This document shows, one piece after another, positions 1 to 5,211 of a stretch of DNA of 27,478 bases. Under the pieces are notes generated by a model. The model made no database searches, was not told where the DNA came from, and worked only from the letters and a program-made list of their open reading frames with translations. How positions within the stretch are numbered: the stretch's first letter is position 1; every line of letters starts with the position of its first letter. The DNA is from a virus: the IMG/VR virus record IMGVR_UViG_3300029914_000111, positions 1 through 27,478 of that record. One strand, 5' to 3'. A program made the translations under genes and the position numbers.

Positions 1-87
1 TCTTTCGGCTATGGGTACGATCTAGGGGTGCATGACGGTCTTAGAAAAGCATTACAAATCATCACGGGGAGAACCTATGTCGAATAA
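1..87 (+). CDS. C-terminal end of an unidentified protein (partial)
   Basis: The window opens inside a reading frame. Frame 1 is open from base 1 and stops at TAA 85-87, giving 28 residues that begin SFGYGYDLGVHDGLRK and end RTYVE. The next gene starts at 77, so the two overlap by 11 bases, as in the other packed genes here. I do not recognise the family from this tail. It may be the last part of a late-module or lysis gene on the plus strand, but that is only a guess from strand and spacing. Confidence 0.5.
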   Translation, partial: SFGYGYDLGVHDGLRKALQIITGRTYVE

Positions 88-241
88 TTCTCAAACGACG
101 CCAGATTGGGAGAATATAGCTGGAAAACTTGCAGATATTCTTTATTCCGTTTGGGCGTGTTCTGTCGCCAATATAGGTGTCATGCCTTCGGAGAAAGAAA
201 TGAGGAAAGTTCTTCAGGAATACGAAAGGATAAAACGATGA
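77..241 (+). CDS. Small hypothetical protein, 54 aa
   Basis: I chose the ATG at 77 because GGGGAGA lies six bases before it. An upstream ATG at 32 in the same frame has no ribosome site and would run through the end of the preceding gene. The product begins MSNNSQTTPDWENIAGKLAD and looks like a soluble, mostly helical small protein with a charged C-terminal helix (EKEMRKVLQEYERIKR). Its TGA stop overlaps the next ATG as ATGA (238-241), so the two are probably translated together. Function unknown. Confidence 0.6.
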   Translation: MSNNSQTTPDWENIAGKLADILYSVWACSVANIGVMPSEKEMRKVLQEYERIKR

Positions 242-336
242 CCGATCCACAAACGACCTTCCACGCCTTAGAGACGATAGAAACGGCTCTTGGAGAACTT
301 AGTCATTGCGTGTCGGCTGGCTCCGAAACAGCCTAA
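238..336 (+). CDS. Very small hypothetical protein, 32 aa
   Basis: A 32-codon ORF starts in the ATGA overlap with the upstream gene (238-241) and ends at TAA 334-336. The product, starting MTDPQTTFHALETIETALGE, can form one amphipathic helix. The only support is the coupled start and the plausible composition. It is the last plus-strand gene before the minus-strand block, whose first stop codon is at 364. I see no clear terminator hairpin in the 27 bases between. Function unknown. Confidence 0.45.
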   Translation: MTDPQTTFHALETIETALGELSHCVSAGSETA

Positions 337-363
337 ACTTTATATAAAAAATGACGAAAATAT

Positions 364-579
364 CTATTCAACGGTAAGAATTTTAAGAGCTATTAGCTCA
401 AATTTTAAACTTCTATTTGGCATATTAGCAACGTCCAACAATTCCTTAGCAATAGAATCGTATTCTAAAAGCTTTGATGCTGATTTCATAATAATGACGG
501 CCTCTTCTTGGTTTTTTGTGCTAGCTAATGCCAGAAGATTTTTGGCGAGTTGATAAGTCGTTTTAGATTCCGAGTGCAT
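364..579 (-). CDS. Small hypothetical protein, 71 aa
   Basis: This is the last gene of the minus-strand small-protein operon. The product starts MHSESKTTYQLAKNLLALAS and is predicted all-helical, with alternating Leu/Ala and charged residues (AVIIMKSASKLLEYDSIAKELLDVANM). There is no signal peptide or membrane segment. Its start lies inside the 3' end of the upstream gene (overlap 563-579), which suggests coupled translation. I recognise no family. Confidence 0.55.
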   Translation of the reverse strand: MHSESKTTYQLAKNLLALASTKNQEEAVIIMKSASKLLEYDSIAKELLDVANMPNRSLKFELIALKILTVE

Positions 580-739
580 ATTTCACCTTTTGTTTGATAA
601 TCCACCAGTTAGCCCACAACCAAGCAAGCTTTGGATACTTTATTTTTGTTGGCTTGGTTTCAGCATCGCAAAGCGCGCATCTGATAGCCCCGTTTGCATT
701 CATGAACAAAACGTGTTGGCAGGTCGTTTGTATTGTCAT
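563..739 (-). CDS. Small Cys-containing hypothetical protein, 58 aa
   Basis: The start chosen is the ATG at 739, because it overlaps the stop of the upstream gene as ATGA (736-739). A longer frame to 802 would lie deep inside that gene. The product begins MTIQTTCQHVLFMNANGAIR and carries C-x(2)-H early and C-x(2)-C later (CALC), so it may bind one metal ion in a small zinc-ribbon-like fold. A Trp-rich stretch (LAWLWANWWIIKQ) follows. The metal-site idea is inference from the Cys/His pattern. No family is recognised. Confidence 0.55.
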   Translation of the reverse strand: MTIQTTCQHVLFMNANGAIRCALCDAETKPTKIKYPKLAWLWANWWIIKQKVKYALGI

Positions 740-981
740 ATTAAAGCCCATATCAAAACCAGAACAGAGAAAGGAAGTGACGCAAGAATAGTTCCCCCCC
801 AAAAACCAGATATATGTCCCCTAGCAAGTCCTTCATCAAGACCAATATTAAATCCGATAGATTTACCGCGACAAAATGATTCATCGACTGCAAAATTAAG
901 TTCCGTATCAATCCAAGGATTTTCTTGCCTAACTGTTTCGCGTTTCTTTGCAAACTTTCCATCTTTTGAGCGCATTACCAT
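736..981 (-). CDS. Small membrane-anchored protein with C-terminal TM helix, 81 aa
   Basis: The ATG at 981 is preceded by a perfect AGGAGG five bases away, which lies in the last codons of the SciP-like gene. The first ~55 residues are polar and charged (MVMRSKDGKFAKKRETVRQE...). The last ~22 (GGTILASLPFSVLVLIWALI) form one transmembrane helix at the very C-terminus, so the protein is probably tail-anchored with its N-terminus in the cytoplasm. It overlaps the genes on both sides by a few bases. Function unknown; position beside the SciP homologue suggests an early host-takeover role, but that is inference. Confidence 0.6.
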   Translation of the reverse strand: MVMRSKDGKFAKKRETVRQENPWIDTELNFAVDESFCRGKSIGFNIGLDEGLARGHISGFWGGTILASLPFSVLVLIWALI

Positions 982-1175
982 TTAATCCTCCTGTATTGTT
1001 CAAGCTTTGTTTCTTTAAGCCCACTCAATCCCATAACTGATACCCTATCAAACCAAGAGTTGAGTTCTTCCTCGGATAATTCGTAAATCTCTAGAGCAGA
1101 ATCAAAGGAAATTTCACCCTGTCCTACCTTTCGGATAACCTCAGCCTTTTTATATGGCGTCCATCTTTCCTTCAT
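975..1175 (-). CDS. SciP-like (DUF1153) transcription regulator, 66 aa
   Basis: The core from RWTPYKKAEVIRKVGQGEIS through LYEL-like EIYELSEEELNSWFDR to GLSGLKETKLEQYR follows the DUF1153/SciP pattern (RW...RKAEVV..V..G.LS...A...Y.L...E...W......GL.GL..T..QQYR), with a helix-turn-helix. In Caulobacter, SciP represses CtrA-activated genes in G1; the family is typical of Alphaproteobacteria. The start chosen is ATG 1175: GGGGGA lies just upstream, and it shares its A with the stop of the preceding 35-aa gene (TGATG). A longer in-frame start at 1217 has no ribosome site and would add only a Tyr-rich stretch. The phage copy is short and is little more than the DNA-binding domain. It probably acts on host or phage promoters that CtrA-type regulators use; the actual target is unknown. 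Confidence 0.82.
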   Translation of the reverse strand: MKERWTPYKKAEVIRKVGQGEISFDSALEIYELSEEELNSWFDRVSVMGLSGLKETKLEQYRRIKW

Positions 1176-1282
1176 CACTTCCCCCACAGCATAGTAATAA
1201 TAGTATTGGCTATCCATCCGGCTATAGACATAGACCCAAGAACTGCCGTAGCGTATAAAACGCCCTCAGATCGGTTTAACAT
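1175..1282 (-). CDS. Single-helix membrane peptide coupled to SciP-like gene, 35 aa
   Basis: Missed by size cut-offs, but well supported. AAAGAGG sits seven bases before the ATG at 1282, and the stop codon overlaps the SciP-like start as TGATG (1177-1173). The peptide starts MLNRSEGVLYATAVLGSMSI and continues AGWIANTIITMLWGK. Residues ~8-33 are hydrophobic enough for one transmembrane helix with a short charged N-terminus and a Lys at the end. It overlaps the upstream gene by 17 bases. Function unknown; it may simply couple translation, or act at the host membrane. Confidence 0.6.
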   Translation of the reverse strand: MLNRSEGVLYATAVLGSMSIAGWIANTIITMLWGK

Positions 1283-1457
1283 GGTATGCCTCTTTATATT
1301 TCCGTTCGCTCGCTCTAACTTCCAGTGCAGTATCCATCATCGAGGAAAATCCTTTGATGTTTTCACGCGCCCACTTTAGATCGGCTCTAGGGAGTTCCGC
1401 CTTTTGGCGCAGGGGAAGTTTCCTGACATTAGAAATAGGCATGATTGGTGTTATCAT
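1266..1457 (-). CDS. Small basic hypothetical protein, 63 aa
   Basis: The ATG at 1457 overlaps the upstream stop as ATGA (1454-1457). The product (MITPIMPISNVRKLPLRQKA...) is basic and mostly helical, with many Arg/Lys residues (LPRADLKWARENIK, EVRASERKYKEAYHVK). No membrane segment or known motif is seen. It could bind nucleic acid or a host protein, but nothing specific supports either. Confidence 0.55.
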   Translation of the reverse strand: MITPIMPISNVRKLPLRQKAELPRADLKWARENIKGFSSMMDTALEVRASERKYKEAYHVKPI

Positions 1458-1747
1458 AGTACCCTCCCGGTAAATCCAGTGTGGCGACGGATGTTTATCT
1501 TATTCGCGTCATAGCGAACGATGTTAAAGCTGGTTCCGTTCATTACTTCGATATCAACAACCCAACGAAAATTAGTATCGTCCCATTTAACGCCAGCGCA
1601 TCTATTTGTGCTATGTAGAAAACCGTTAGGTGCAATAACGTCAACAAGCATGCCCTTCTCACACGGAGCGTTTTGTGCGAGATAGGCAAACGTATCGTTG
1701 ATGTACTTATCGGAAAAGTTCTGTAGATCGTTAAGGTCGAGTTCCAT
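1454..1747 (-). CDS. Hypothetical protein, 97 aa
   Basis: GGGAG lies eight bases before ATG 1747. The N-terminal third is helical and acidic (MELDLNDLQNFSDKYINDTF). The rest alternates hydrophobic and polar residues as in a small beta barrel (GMLVDVIAPNGFLHSTNRCAG, then WVVDIEVMNGTSFNIVRYDA), ending with a basic INIRRHTGFTGRVL. Two Cys residues (CEKG, NRCAG) are present but without a metal-site spacing. Not recognised. Confidence 0.6.
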   Translation of the reverse strand: MELDLNDLQNFSDKYINDTFAYLAQNAPCEKGMLVDVIAPNGFLHSTNRCAGVKWDDTNFRWVVDIEVMNGTSFNIVRYDANKINIRRHTGFTGRVL

Positions 1748-1748
1748 G

Positions 1749-2036
1749 TTATTTGCTCCCTTTGGTTGGCTTCCTGATAGGCTTAGGCTCGGCTATCTTA
1801 ATTCCCTCGCTAGATACTCGTTGAATATCCGCATCTCCTGAAAGTACGCTCTGAGCGGTTTCTGCGTATATCCAGTTAAACTCCCCTGATTTTGCGTCAT
1901 AACCACCACAGTTATTTGCAATGGCGAGGTGTTTTACCGATGGGAGAAGTTCTGGATTTTTCTCGAACATCCAAGCATCTCCAACGCTTGCCGTGACAAA
2001 TGATATTAGGATGATTGTGAGGGTATAACGGATCAT
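1749..2036 (-). CDS. Exported small protein with signal peptide, 95 aa
   Basis: GGAGTGA precedes ATG 2036 at a good distance, and the gene starts three bases after the upstream stop. Residues 1-20 (MIRYTLTIILISFVTASVGD) form a typical signal peptide: a basic start, a hydrophobic core and a possible cleavage after TASVG or nearby. Alternatively this is an N-terminal anchor. The mature part is ~75 residues with NCGGYDAKSGEFNWIYAETA in the middle and a Lys/Pro-rich tail. It should act in the periplasm or at the inner membrane. It could be a superinfection or lysis accessory protein, but no family is recognised. Confidence 0.6.
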   Translation of the reverse strand: MIRYTLTIILISFVTASVGDAWMFEKNPELLPSVKHLAIANNCGGYDAKSGEFNWIYAETAQSVLSGDADIQRVSSEGIKIAEPKPIRKPTKGSK

Positions 2037-2038
2037 AA

Positions 2039-2272
2039 TTAGTCACTCCCATACTTTGCTATTTCATCGTTTAACTGCTTGGACATACCGTTTGCCTCGA
2101 TCACAATAGGTGAGGTATGAGATGCAGATAAACAAGAAACCAAATCGAATGCGGACTGAACGCGCTCAATAGCAGAGTCTGTATCGTTTTCTTTCGTATT
2201 GTACAGACCTGTTTTTAGTGCGTTGTAGATAGAGCTAACTTGATCTGATGTAAGCGTGTAGGTCGTTGTCAT
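2039..2272 (-). CDS. Small hypothetical protein, 77 aa
   Basis: The ATG at 2272 overlaps the stop of the Arc-like gene as ATGA (2269-2272), so this gene is translated after it. The product (MTTTYTLTSDQVSSIYNALK...) looks helical, with a middle segment TDSAIERVQSAFDLVSCLS and an acidic C-terminus. This style of short Thr/Ser-rich N-terminus followed by two helices is common in small phage early proteins. Function unknown. Confidence 0.6.
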   Translation of the reverse strand: MTTTYTLTSDQVSSIYNALKTGLYNTKENDTDSAIERVQSAFDLVSCLSASHTSPIVIEANGMSKQLNDEIAKYGSD

Positions 2273-2418
2273 TTCGTTTCCCTCTTGAAAGATTGAAGAA
2301 GTCTGTGAGTAATTTCACCGGAGGGGCTGCGCGTATTTATCTTTGCGCTCGCAACGAGTTTTTTGCGAAGCTCCGGTGATGGCCTAAATGACATCGTCTT
2401 ATTTTCTTCTTTATCCAT
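2269..2418 (-). CDS. Arc-like ribbon-helix-helix DNA-binding protein, 49 aa
   Basis: The ATG at 2418 follows a GGGGGAA ribosome site. A longer frame to 2487 would run through the promoter described next, so I reject it. The sequence MDKEENKTMSFRPSPELRKK continues with a helix, a turn at RSPSGEITHRL and a second helix. This is the Arc/Mnt ribbon-helix-helix layout: a DNA-contacting strand (KTMSFRP), helix A (ELRKKLVASAK) and helix B (SGEITHRLLQSF). Such proteins bind as dimers to short repeats. It is the first gene after a strong promoter with paired repeats, so self-repression is likely. It is one of three ribbon-helix-helix proteins in the window. Confidence 0.75.
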   Translation of the reverse strand: MDKEENKTMSFRPSPELRKKLVASAKINTRSPSGEITHRLLQSFKRETK

Positions 2419-2434
2419 ATTGGTTCCCCCTTGA

Positions 2435-2472
2435 TGTAAACAAACATATTGCATTGTAAACGTGGATGTCAA
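2435..2472 (-). promoter_or_regulatory. Sigma70-type promoter with paired TGTAAAC operator repeats
   Basis: On the minus strand there is a perfect -35 TTGACA (2472-2467), an 18-base spacer and a -10-like TATGTT (2448-2443). The plus-strand heptamer TGTAAAC occurs at 2435-2441 and 2455-2461, exactly 20 bases apart. That is about two helical turns, so both copies face the same side of DNA and flank the -10. This would suit two dimers of the Arc-like protein encoded just downstream. The link to that protein is inference. Confidence 0.55.
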
Positions 2473-2489
2473 ATAAAAACAGCGCAACT

Positions 2490-2633
2490 TTATTGCTTTC
2501 TATCTTCAGCCTTTTCTTCCTGTTTTTTACAGTAAGAAGGCGTCAAACATCCTTCATATTCGGTATCTTTCCAATCAATTGGAAATTCAAATACAAATCC
2601 ACAAACCCTACATTTAACTGACTTAGTTTTCAT
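2490..2633 (-). CDS. Zinc-ribbon-like peptide, 47 aa
   Basis: Too short for usual ORF cut-offs, but its ATG at 2633 overlaps the winged-helix gene's stop as ATGA (2630-2633). The product begins MKTKSVKCRVCGFVFEFPID and contains Cys8, Cys11, Cys29 and Cys35, a C-x2-C ... C-x5-C pattern that could bind one zinc ion. The last dozen residues are charged (KKQEEKAEDRKQ). Such small zinc peptides often bind nucleic acid or RNA polymerase in phages; the role here is unknown. It is the last gene before the 2435-2472 promoter. Confidence 0.6.
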   Translation of the reverse strand: MKTKSVKCRVCGFVFEFPIDWKDTEYEGCLTPSYCKKQEEKAEDRKQ

Positions 2634-2950
2634 TCTGACATCCTTTTTGCGTCTTCATCGGTGAAAAAGAATTCAAATCCCCAGCCTTTATTTCCTCGAT
2701 ATACTGTCCGGTGCTGAACTTTTATGCCGATATTTTTAAGGCGTTTTTTGAGTAGAAACATCTGAACAGACAGATTTGAATTAGATGTTGATCCTAGGTA
2801 TGTCCCCTTATCTTTTCTTCTCTCTATTCCCCATCTGCCATATAACAGAAACGCTAACTCTTCATAAGTTCTAGGACGCTCTATCATTCCTTCGCATATT
2901 TGACGCTGTCCTTCTGTTAAGAGAAGTTGCGTGTCTATATTCAATCCCAT
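2630..2950 (-). CDS. OmpR/PhoB-type winged-helix protein without receiver domain, 106 aa
   Basis: Residues ~10-35 (LLLTEGQRQICEGMIERPRT) match the first helix and turn of the trans_reg_C fold. A positioning helix follows (YEELAFLLYGR), then a recognition helix (LSVQMFLLKKRLKN) and a closing hairpin with the typical Gly-aromatic end (YRGNKGWGFEF, compare RG.GY.F in OmpR/CtrA). There is no phospho-acceptor domain, so activity is not set by phosphorylation of this protein. The ATG at 2950 overlaps the stop of the GcrA-like gene; a TTG at 2971 is possible. Being next to a GcrA homologue and near a SciP homologue makes a CtrA-type binding site a natural guess, but the fold is shared by many regulators. 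Confidence 0.6.
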   Translation of the reverse strand: MGLNIDTQLLLTEGQRQICEGMIERPRTYEELAFLLYGRWGIERRKDKGTYLGSTSNSNLSVQMFLLKKRLKNIGIKVQHRTVYRGNKGWGFEFFFTDEDAKRMSE

Positions 2951-3294
2951 TTGCGAATCACTTTCACGCAATACACAGATACATGTTTTTCACACCAAGC
3001 TTTCCCTTTAACGCGGGGCAGGCCACAACATAAAAGAGATGTTGCTTCTCCAATGATTGCCGGACATTTGCCTGCTGGAGGAGGAAACGGAACCGGAGAA
3101 TGATCAATCCTCGTTTCTTCCATCATCTTTTTATATTTCTTCTTAAAGATGGGTCGTTTGCCTGCTGGAGGAGGAAACGGCTTGCAATCCATATTCTTGA
3201 TATTCCCCTCATGCAGCACAACCGGCTTCTTCTCACGCCTAAGATTTCGAGCTGCATTCCCCTCTGGATGCGGCATGTTCGCAAACGCCGTCAA
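2941..3294 (-). CDS. GcrA-like regulator lacking its N-terminal DNA-binding half, 117 aa
   Basis: The C-terminal third (CPAIIGEATSLLCCG, then GKAWCEKHVSVYC) matches the end of GcrA proteins (C.WPIG......CG.....G..YC..H...AY). In Caulobacter GcrA this region binds the sigma70 subunit while the N-terminus binds DNA around methylated GANTC. The only good start in this frame is TTG 3294, with GTGAGAG seven bases upstream. The frame is open before it to 3348 and reads FGVSKNAIIGLCRRESIP, clearly the GcrA recognition helix (VTRNAVIGKVHR in GcrA). An in-frame TAA at 3349-3351 cuts this off, and the residues before that stop (ILQIRKKALTMTAVHLAF) still look like the first helices. So the gene is either a broken gcrA or a form reduced to its sigma-binding part. 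The middle holds a duplicated PFPPPAGK segment. Confidence 0.72.
   Translation of the reverse strand: MTAFANMPHPEGNAARNLRREKKPVVLHEGNIKNMDCKPFPPPAGKRPIFKKKYKKMMEETRIDHSPVPFPPPAGKCPAIIGEATSLLCCGLPRVKGKAWCEKHVSVYCVKVIRKWD
3067..3180 (-). repeat. Two exact 24-base direct repeats inside the GcrA-like gene
   Basis: Bases 3067-3090 and 3157-3180 are identical and 90 bases (30 codons) apart, in the same frame. They encode the doubled FPPPAGK motif of the GcrA-like linker. The period keeps the frame, so gain or loss of a unit would change the linker by 30 residues. Confidence 0.8.
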
Positions 3295-3541
3295 CGGTAT
3301 GCTCTCACGGCGGCATAGCCCGATGATCGCGTTTTTCGATACGCCAAATTAAAATGCAAGATGTACGGCTGTCATGGTTAGAGCCTTTTTGCGGATTTGG
3401 AGGATTAGGGATGGGGAGTATTTTCGGGAGTGGTGCATTCGGTGGTGTTCCTGGTGGGGCGTAAAACAGGGCGACAAACATTGCATCTGCCGCCCTGTGT
3501 ATCCGCGCTCTACTCAGAGCGGATTATTTCGCCTTGCGACT
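3295..3541 (-). other. Gap with gcrA HTH remnant and two hairpins
   Basis: No convincing complete gene. On the minus strand, 3348-3295 encodes the GcrA-type recognition helix, cut from upstream helix-like sequence by TAA at 3351-3349. Further upstream are two hairpins: ACAGGGCG (3466-3473) with CGCCCTGT (3491-3498), and CGCTCT (3506-3511) with AGAGCG (3516-3521), the latter extended by ATCCG/CGGAT on its edges. They lie just after the SSB-like stop codon and may end or stabilise that transcript, though no T run follows. A short Gly-rich plus-strand frame (3354-3464) and a Pro-rich minus-strand frame (3305-3481) are open but lack ribosome sites. Confidence 0.5.
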
Positions 3542-4027
3542 CTAAAAAGGTATTGAATCATCCAAATCCGCCGCAGTTTCCGCCGCCGTCTTTGGCTCGA
3601 CCTTTGGCAAATCCGCTGCCGTGACCTTGCCGGGCACATGCTTCTTGAAGTCACGAATGACATTCTTGTCGTCATAAACGCCGTTAGGATCGGACTCTAT
3701 GGCAAGCTTCACAAAGCAAGACCTTCCCTTTAAGTTTTCTTCATTTAGCGTTCCCGCTTTATAAACTTCGAGAACGTCCAGAGCTTCAGCGGCGGTTCTT
3801 AATTGGAATGCAGCCTTACCATCAGCCATAATCCAAGTTTTAATCTGACGCATCTTTCCATCGTCATTGTAAACAAGGAACATGGTTTCAAACATTAGGT
3901 TGCCGTTCTTAGACAACTTCTCCACGCATCCGTCTGGCGCGTCTGATACAGTCGCTGCGTAAAATCCTGCTGGCCATACGTTGCGCTGTTTGTATTCAGT
4001 TTCATCAACTGGTGTAAACTTACTCAT
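3542..4027 (-). CDS. Phage single-stranded-DNA-binding-like protein (DUF669-type), 161 aa
   Basis: The N-terminal ~120 residues fit the phage DUF669/OB-fold style: WPAGFYAATVSDAPDG, a beta-rich middle, then LKGRSCFVKLAIESDPNGVY. The protein ends in the acidic tip DLDDSIPF, the same type of tail (DDDIPF) that bacterial SSB uses to recruit partner proteins. It should coat single-stranded DNA during replication and recombination. The ATG at 4027 has GAGAGG upstream and overlaps the stop of the Sak4-like gene as ATGA. Pairing of Sak4-type annealases with an SSB is well known in phages. Confidence 0.72.
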   Translation of the reverse strand: MSKFTPVDETEYKQRNVWPAGFYAATVSDAPDGCVEKLSKNGNLMFETMFLVYNDDGKMRQIKTWIMADGKAAFQLRTAAEALDVLEVYKAGTLNEENLKGRSCFVKLAIESDPNGVYDDKNVIRDFKKHVPGKVTAADLPKVEPKTAAETAADLDDSIPF

Positions 4028-4926
4028 TTGGCCTCTCCCTTAAGTTTTGTGTTCAGCATGGCAATCGTTTTGGTTGCTTGATCGTTGTTCAGCTCTGCCA
4101 GTGAAGTGGTGGCAGCTTTTGTTAAAAGCTTCTCCAACCAATCATCTGGCATTTTTACAATCTCCATCAAACGTCCAATCTCAGCAAGCTGTTCAAGCGT
4201 GATAAGTTGGATTTTCTCTGACTTGCGCTCGATAACGGCCTGACCATAACGCTTGGCAAACTCTGGATAAGACCAAGCGAAGGACTCACCATCAGGAAAG
4301 CCAAGTAAACGCGACTTCCGAATACGCGCCAACCGGCTCGGCCCCGTCTTGACGATGTTTAGGCACAAGTCCAGCTCATACGCCAGCTTGTCATAACCAT
4401 CGAAGGTCATGCCGATCTGTATGCGTTCGCCCTTGGAATCCATACCCCACTCTGCCTTCTCATGGCAGATTAGGATGACATTCATATCAAGTTTGGAAAT
4501 CCAGTTGATAAGCTTTTTGGTCTGGGAAACGGCTGGCTTCTTATCAATACCAAACTCATTCTTTTTGTGTTCGTTTTCCAAACGCTGCGCTTCATTGGCG
4601 ATTGCTGTGTTAAACAACTTCGTGAAGCTGTCGATCACAAGCGTCTTATAAGAATGATCTTCAGTTGCCAACGCCTGAATTTGCCCGATGACCTCGTTAA
4701 AGTCCAAAGATCCTTGATCGGAGCCGAAGTAAGCGCCTCCCGATGCTTTCAGCTTATCGGTGTAGTGCTGAAGGCTCGCGCCGTCCTCTTCGTCGATATA
4801 GAAGACATTCGGGAAGTCCAAAGAAGTCCATGTTTTGCCGACGCCGGGTGCGCCGTATGCGAGGATTTTTGGTTTTCTTGGTTCTGCCGATTTGGGGTCA
4901 ACAGCTTTTAGTTTTGAGACAGCCAT
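4024..4926 (-). CDS. Sak4-like RecA-fold ATPase / single-strand annealing protein, 300 aa
   Basis: A Walker A motif GAPGVGKT occupies residues 25-32, followed by an early acidic strand (NVFYIDEEDGAS). A Walker B-like strand with a sensor Ser follows (YKTLVIDSFTKL), and then a strand ending in LDMNVILICHEKAEWG. This order matches the AAA_24/Sak4 group of Rad51-like phage recombinases, which pair complementary single strands. The C-terminus carries extra helices of unknown role. AAGGAG lies eight bases before ATG 4926. It is the first gene of a two-gene operon with the SSB-like protein and is read away from the shared regulatory region at 4927-5058. A general nucleotide-binding role rather than annealing cannot be excluded. 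Confidence 0.78.
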   Translation of the reverse strand: MAVSKLKAVDPKSAEPRKPKILAYGAPGVGKTWTSLDFPNVFYIDEEDGASLQHYTDKLKASGGAYFGSDQGSLDFNEVIGQIQALATEDHSYKTLVIDSFTKLFNTAIANEAQRLENEHKKNEFGIDKKPAVSQTKKLINWISKLDMNVILICHEKAEWGMDSKGERIQIGMTFDGYDKLAYELDLCLNIVKTGPSRLARIRKSRLLGFPDGESFAWSYPEFAKRYGQAVIERKSEKIQLITLEQLAEIGRLMEIVKMPDDWLEKLLTKAATTSLAELNNDQATKTIAMLNTKLKGEAK

Positions 4927-4984
4927 ATTATTTCTCCTTGGTTTTGATGCTTAATTCTAAACCCAAACATCGAAAGGTTTTTGC

Positions 4985-5013
4985 TTTACAAAAGAACGAT
5001 ATTCTTTTACAAT
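4985..5013 (+). promoter_or_regulatory. Promoter with a palindromic operator in its spacer
   Basis: The plus strand has -35 TTTACA (4985-4990), a spacer of exactly 17 bases and -10 TACAAT (5008-5013), each one base from consensus. An interrupted palindrome AAAAGAA-CGATA-TTCTTTT (4990-5008) fills the spacer. On the minus strand the same bases give weaker boxes (TTGTAA and TGTAAA) that could fire toward the Sak4-like gene. A repressor bound here would block plus-strand initiation and probably the minus-strand start as well. The likely repressors are the two ribbon-helix-helix proteins just downstream (inference). Confidence 0.6.
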
Positions 5014-5058
5014 CTGCCAGTCAAGATAAATAATGCAAAAAACATGACTGAGGATAAA

Positions 5059-5211
5059 ATGGCGCAGAATAAGGATAATAAACGCATAACATTCGATTTG
5101 CCTAAACCTTTGGCGGCAAAACTAGAAAGGGAATGTTTTGCCAAAATGACCTCTGTCGCACAACTGATTCGGTTTATTATCCACAATCACTACGAAGCTA
5201 AGAAGAAATGA
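5059..5211 (+). CDS. Ribbon-helix-helix DNA-binding protein 1, 50 aa
   Basis: The sequence after MAQNKDNK is a textbook ribbon-helix-helix: strand RITFDLP, helix A PLAAKLERECFAKM, then TSVAQLIRFIIHNHY as helix B. GAGG lies five bases before ATG 5059; in-frame starts further upstream (5044, 4981) have no ribosome site and the latter would cover the promoter. It is read opposite to the neighbouring minus-strand replication genes. The stop overlaps the next start as ATGA (5208-5211). It is likely a repressor of its own promoter and perhaps of the Sak4/SSB operon. Confidence 0.75.
   Translation: MAQNKDNKRITFDLPKPLAAKLERECFAKMTSVAQLIRFIIHNHYEAKKK

Noticed and set aside
590-985. Plus-strand frame of 131 aa
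   Set aside because: It runs opposite to two coupled minus-strand genes with good starts and has no ribosome site.
3349-3351. Possible recoded TAA (read-through) in the gcrA-like gene
   Set aside because: Other genes here end normally at TAA, so a changed code is unlikely. A broken gene or shortened protein is simpler.
3354-3464. Gly-rich plus-strand ORF ending FGSGAFGGVPGGA
   Set aside because: No ribosome site, only 36 codons, and the opposite strand is open and Pro-rich. It may be a remnant, but evidence is too weak to call a gene.
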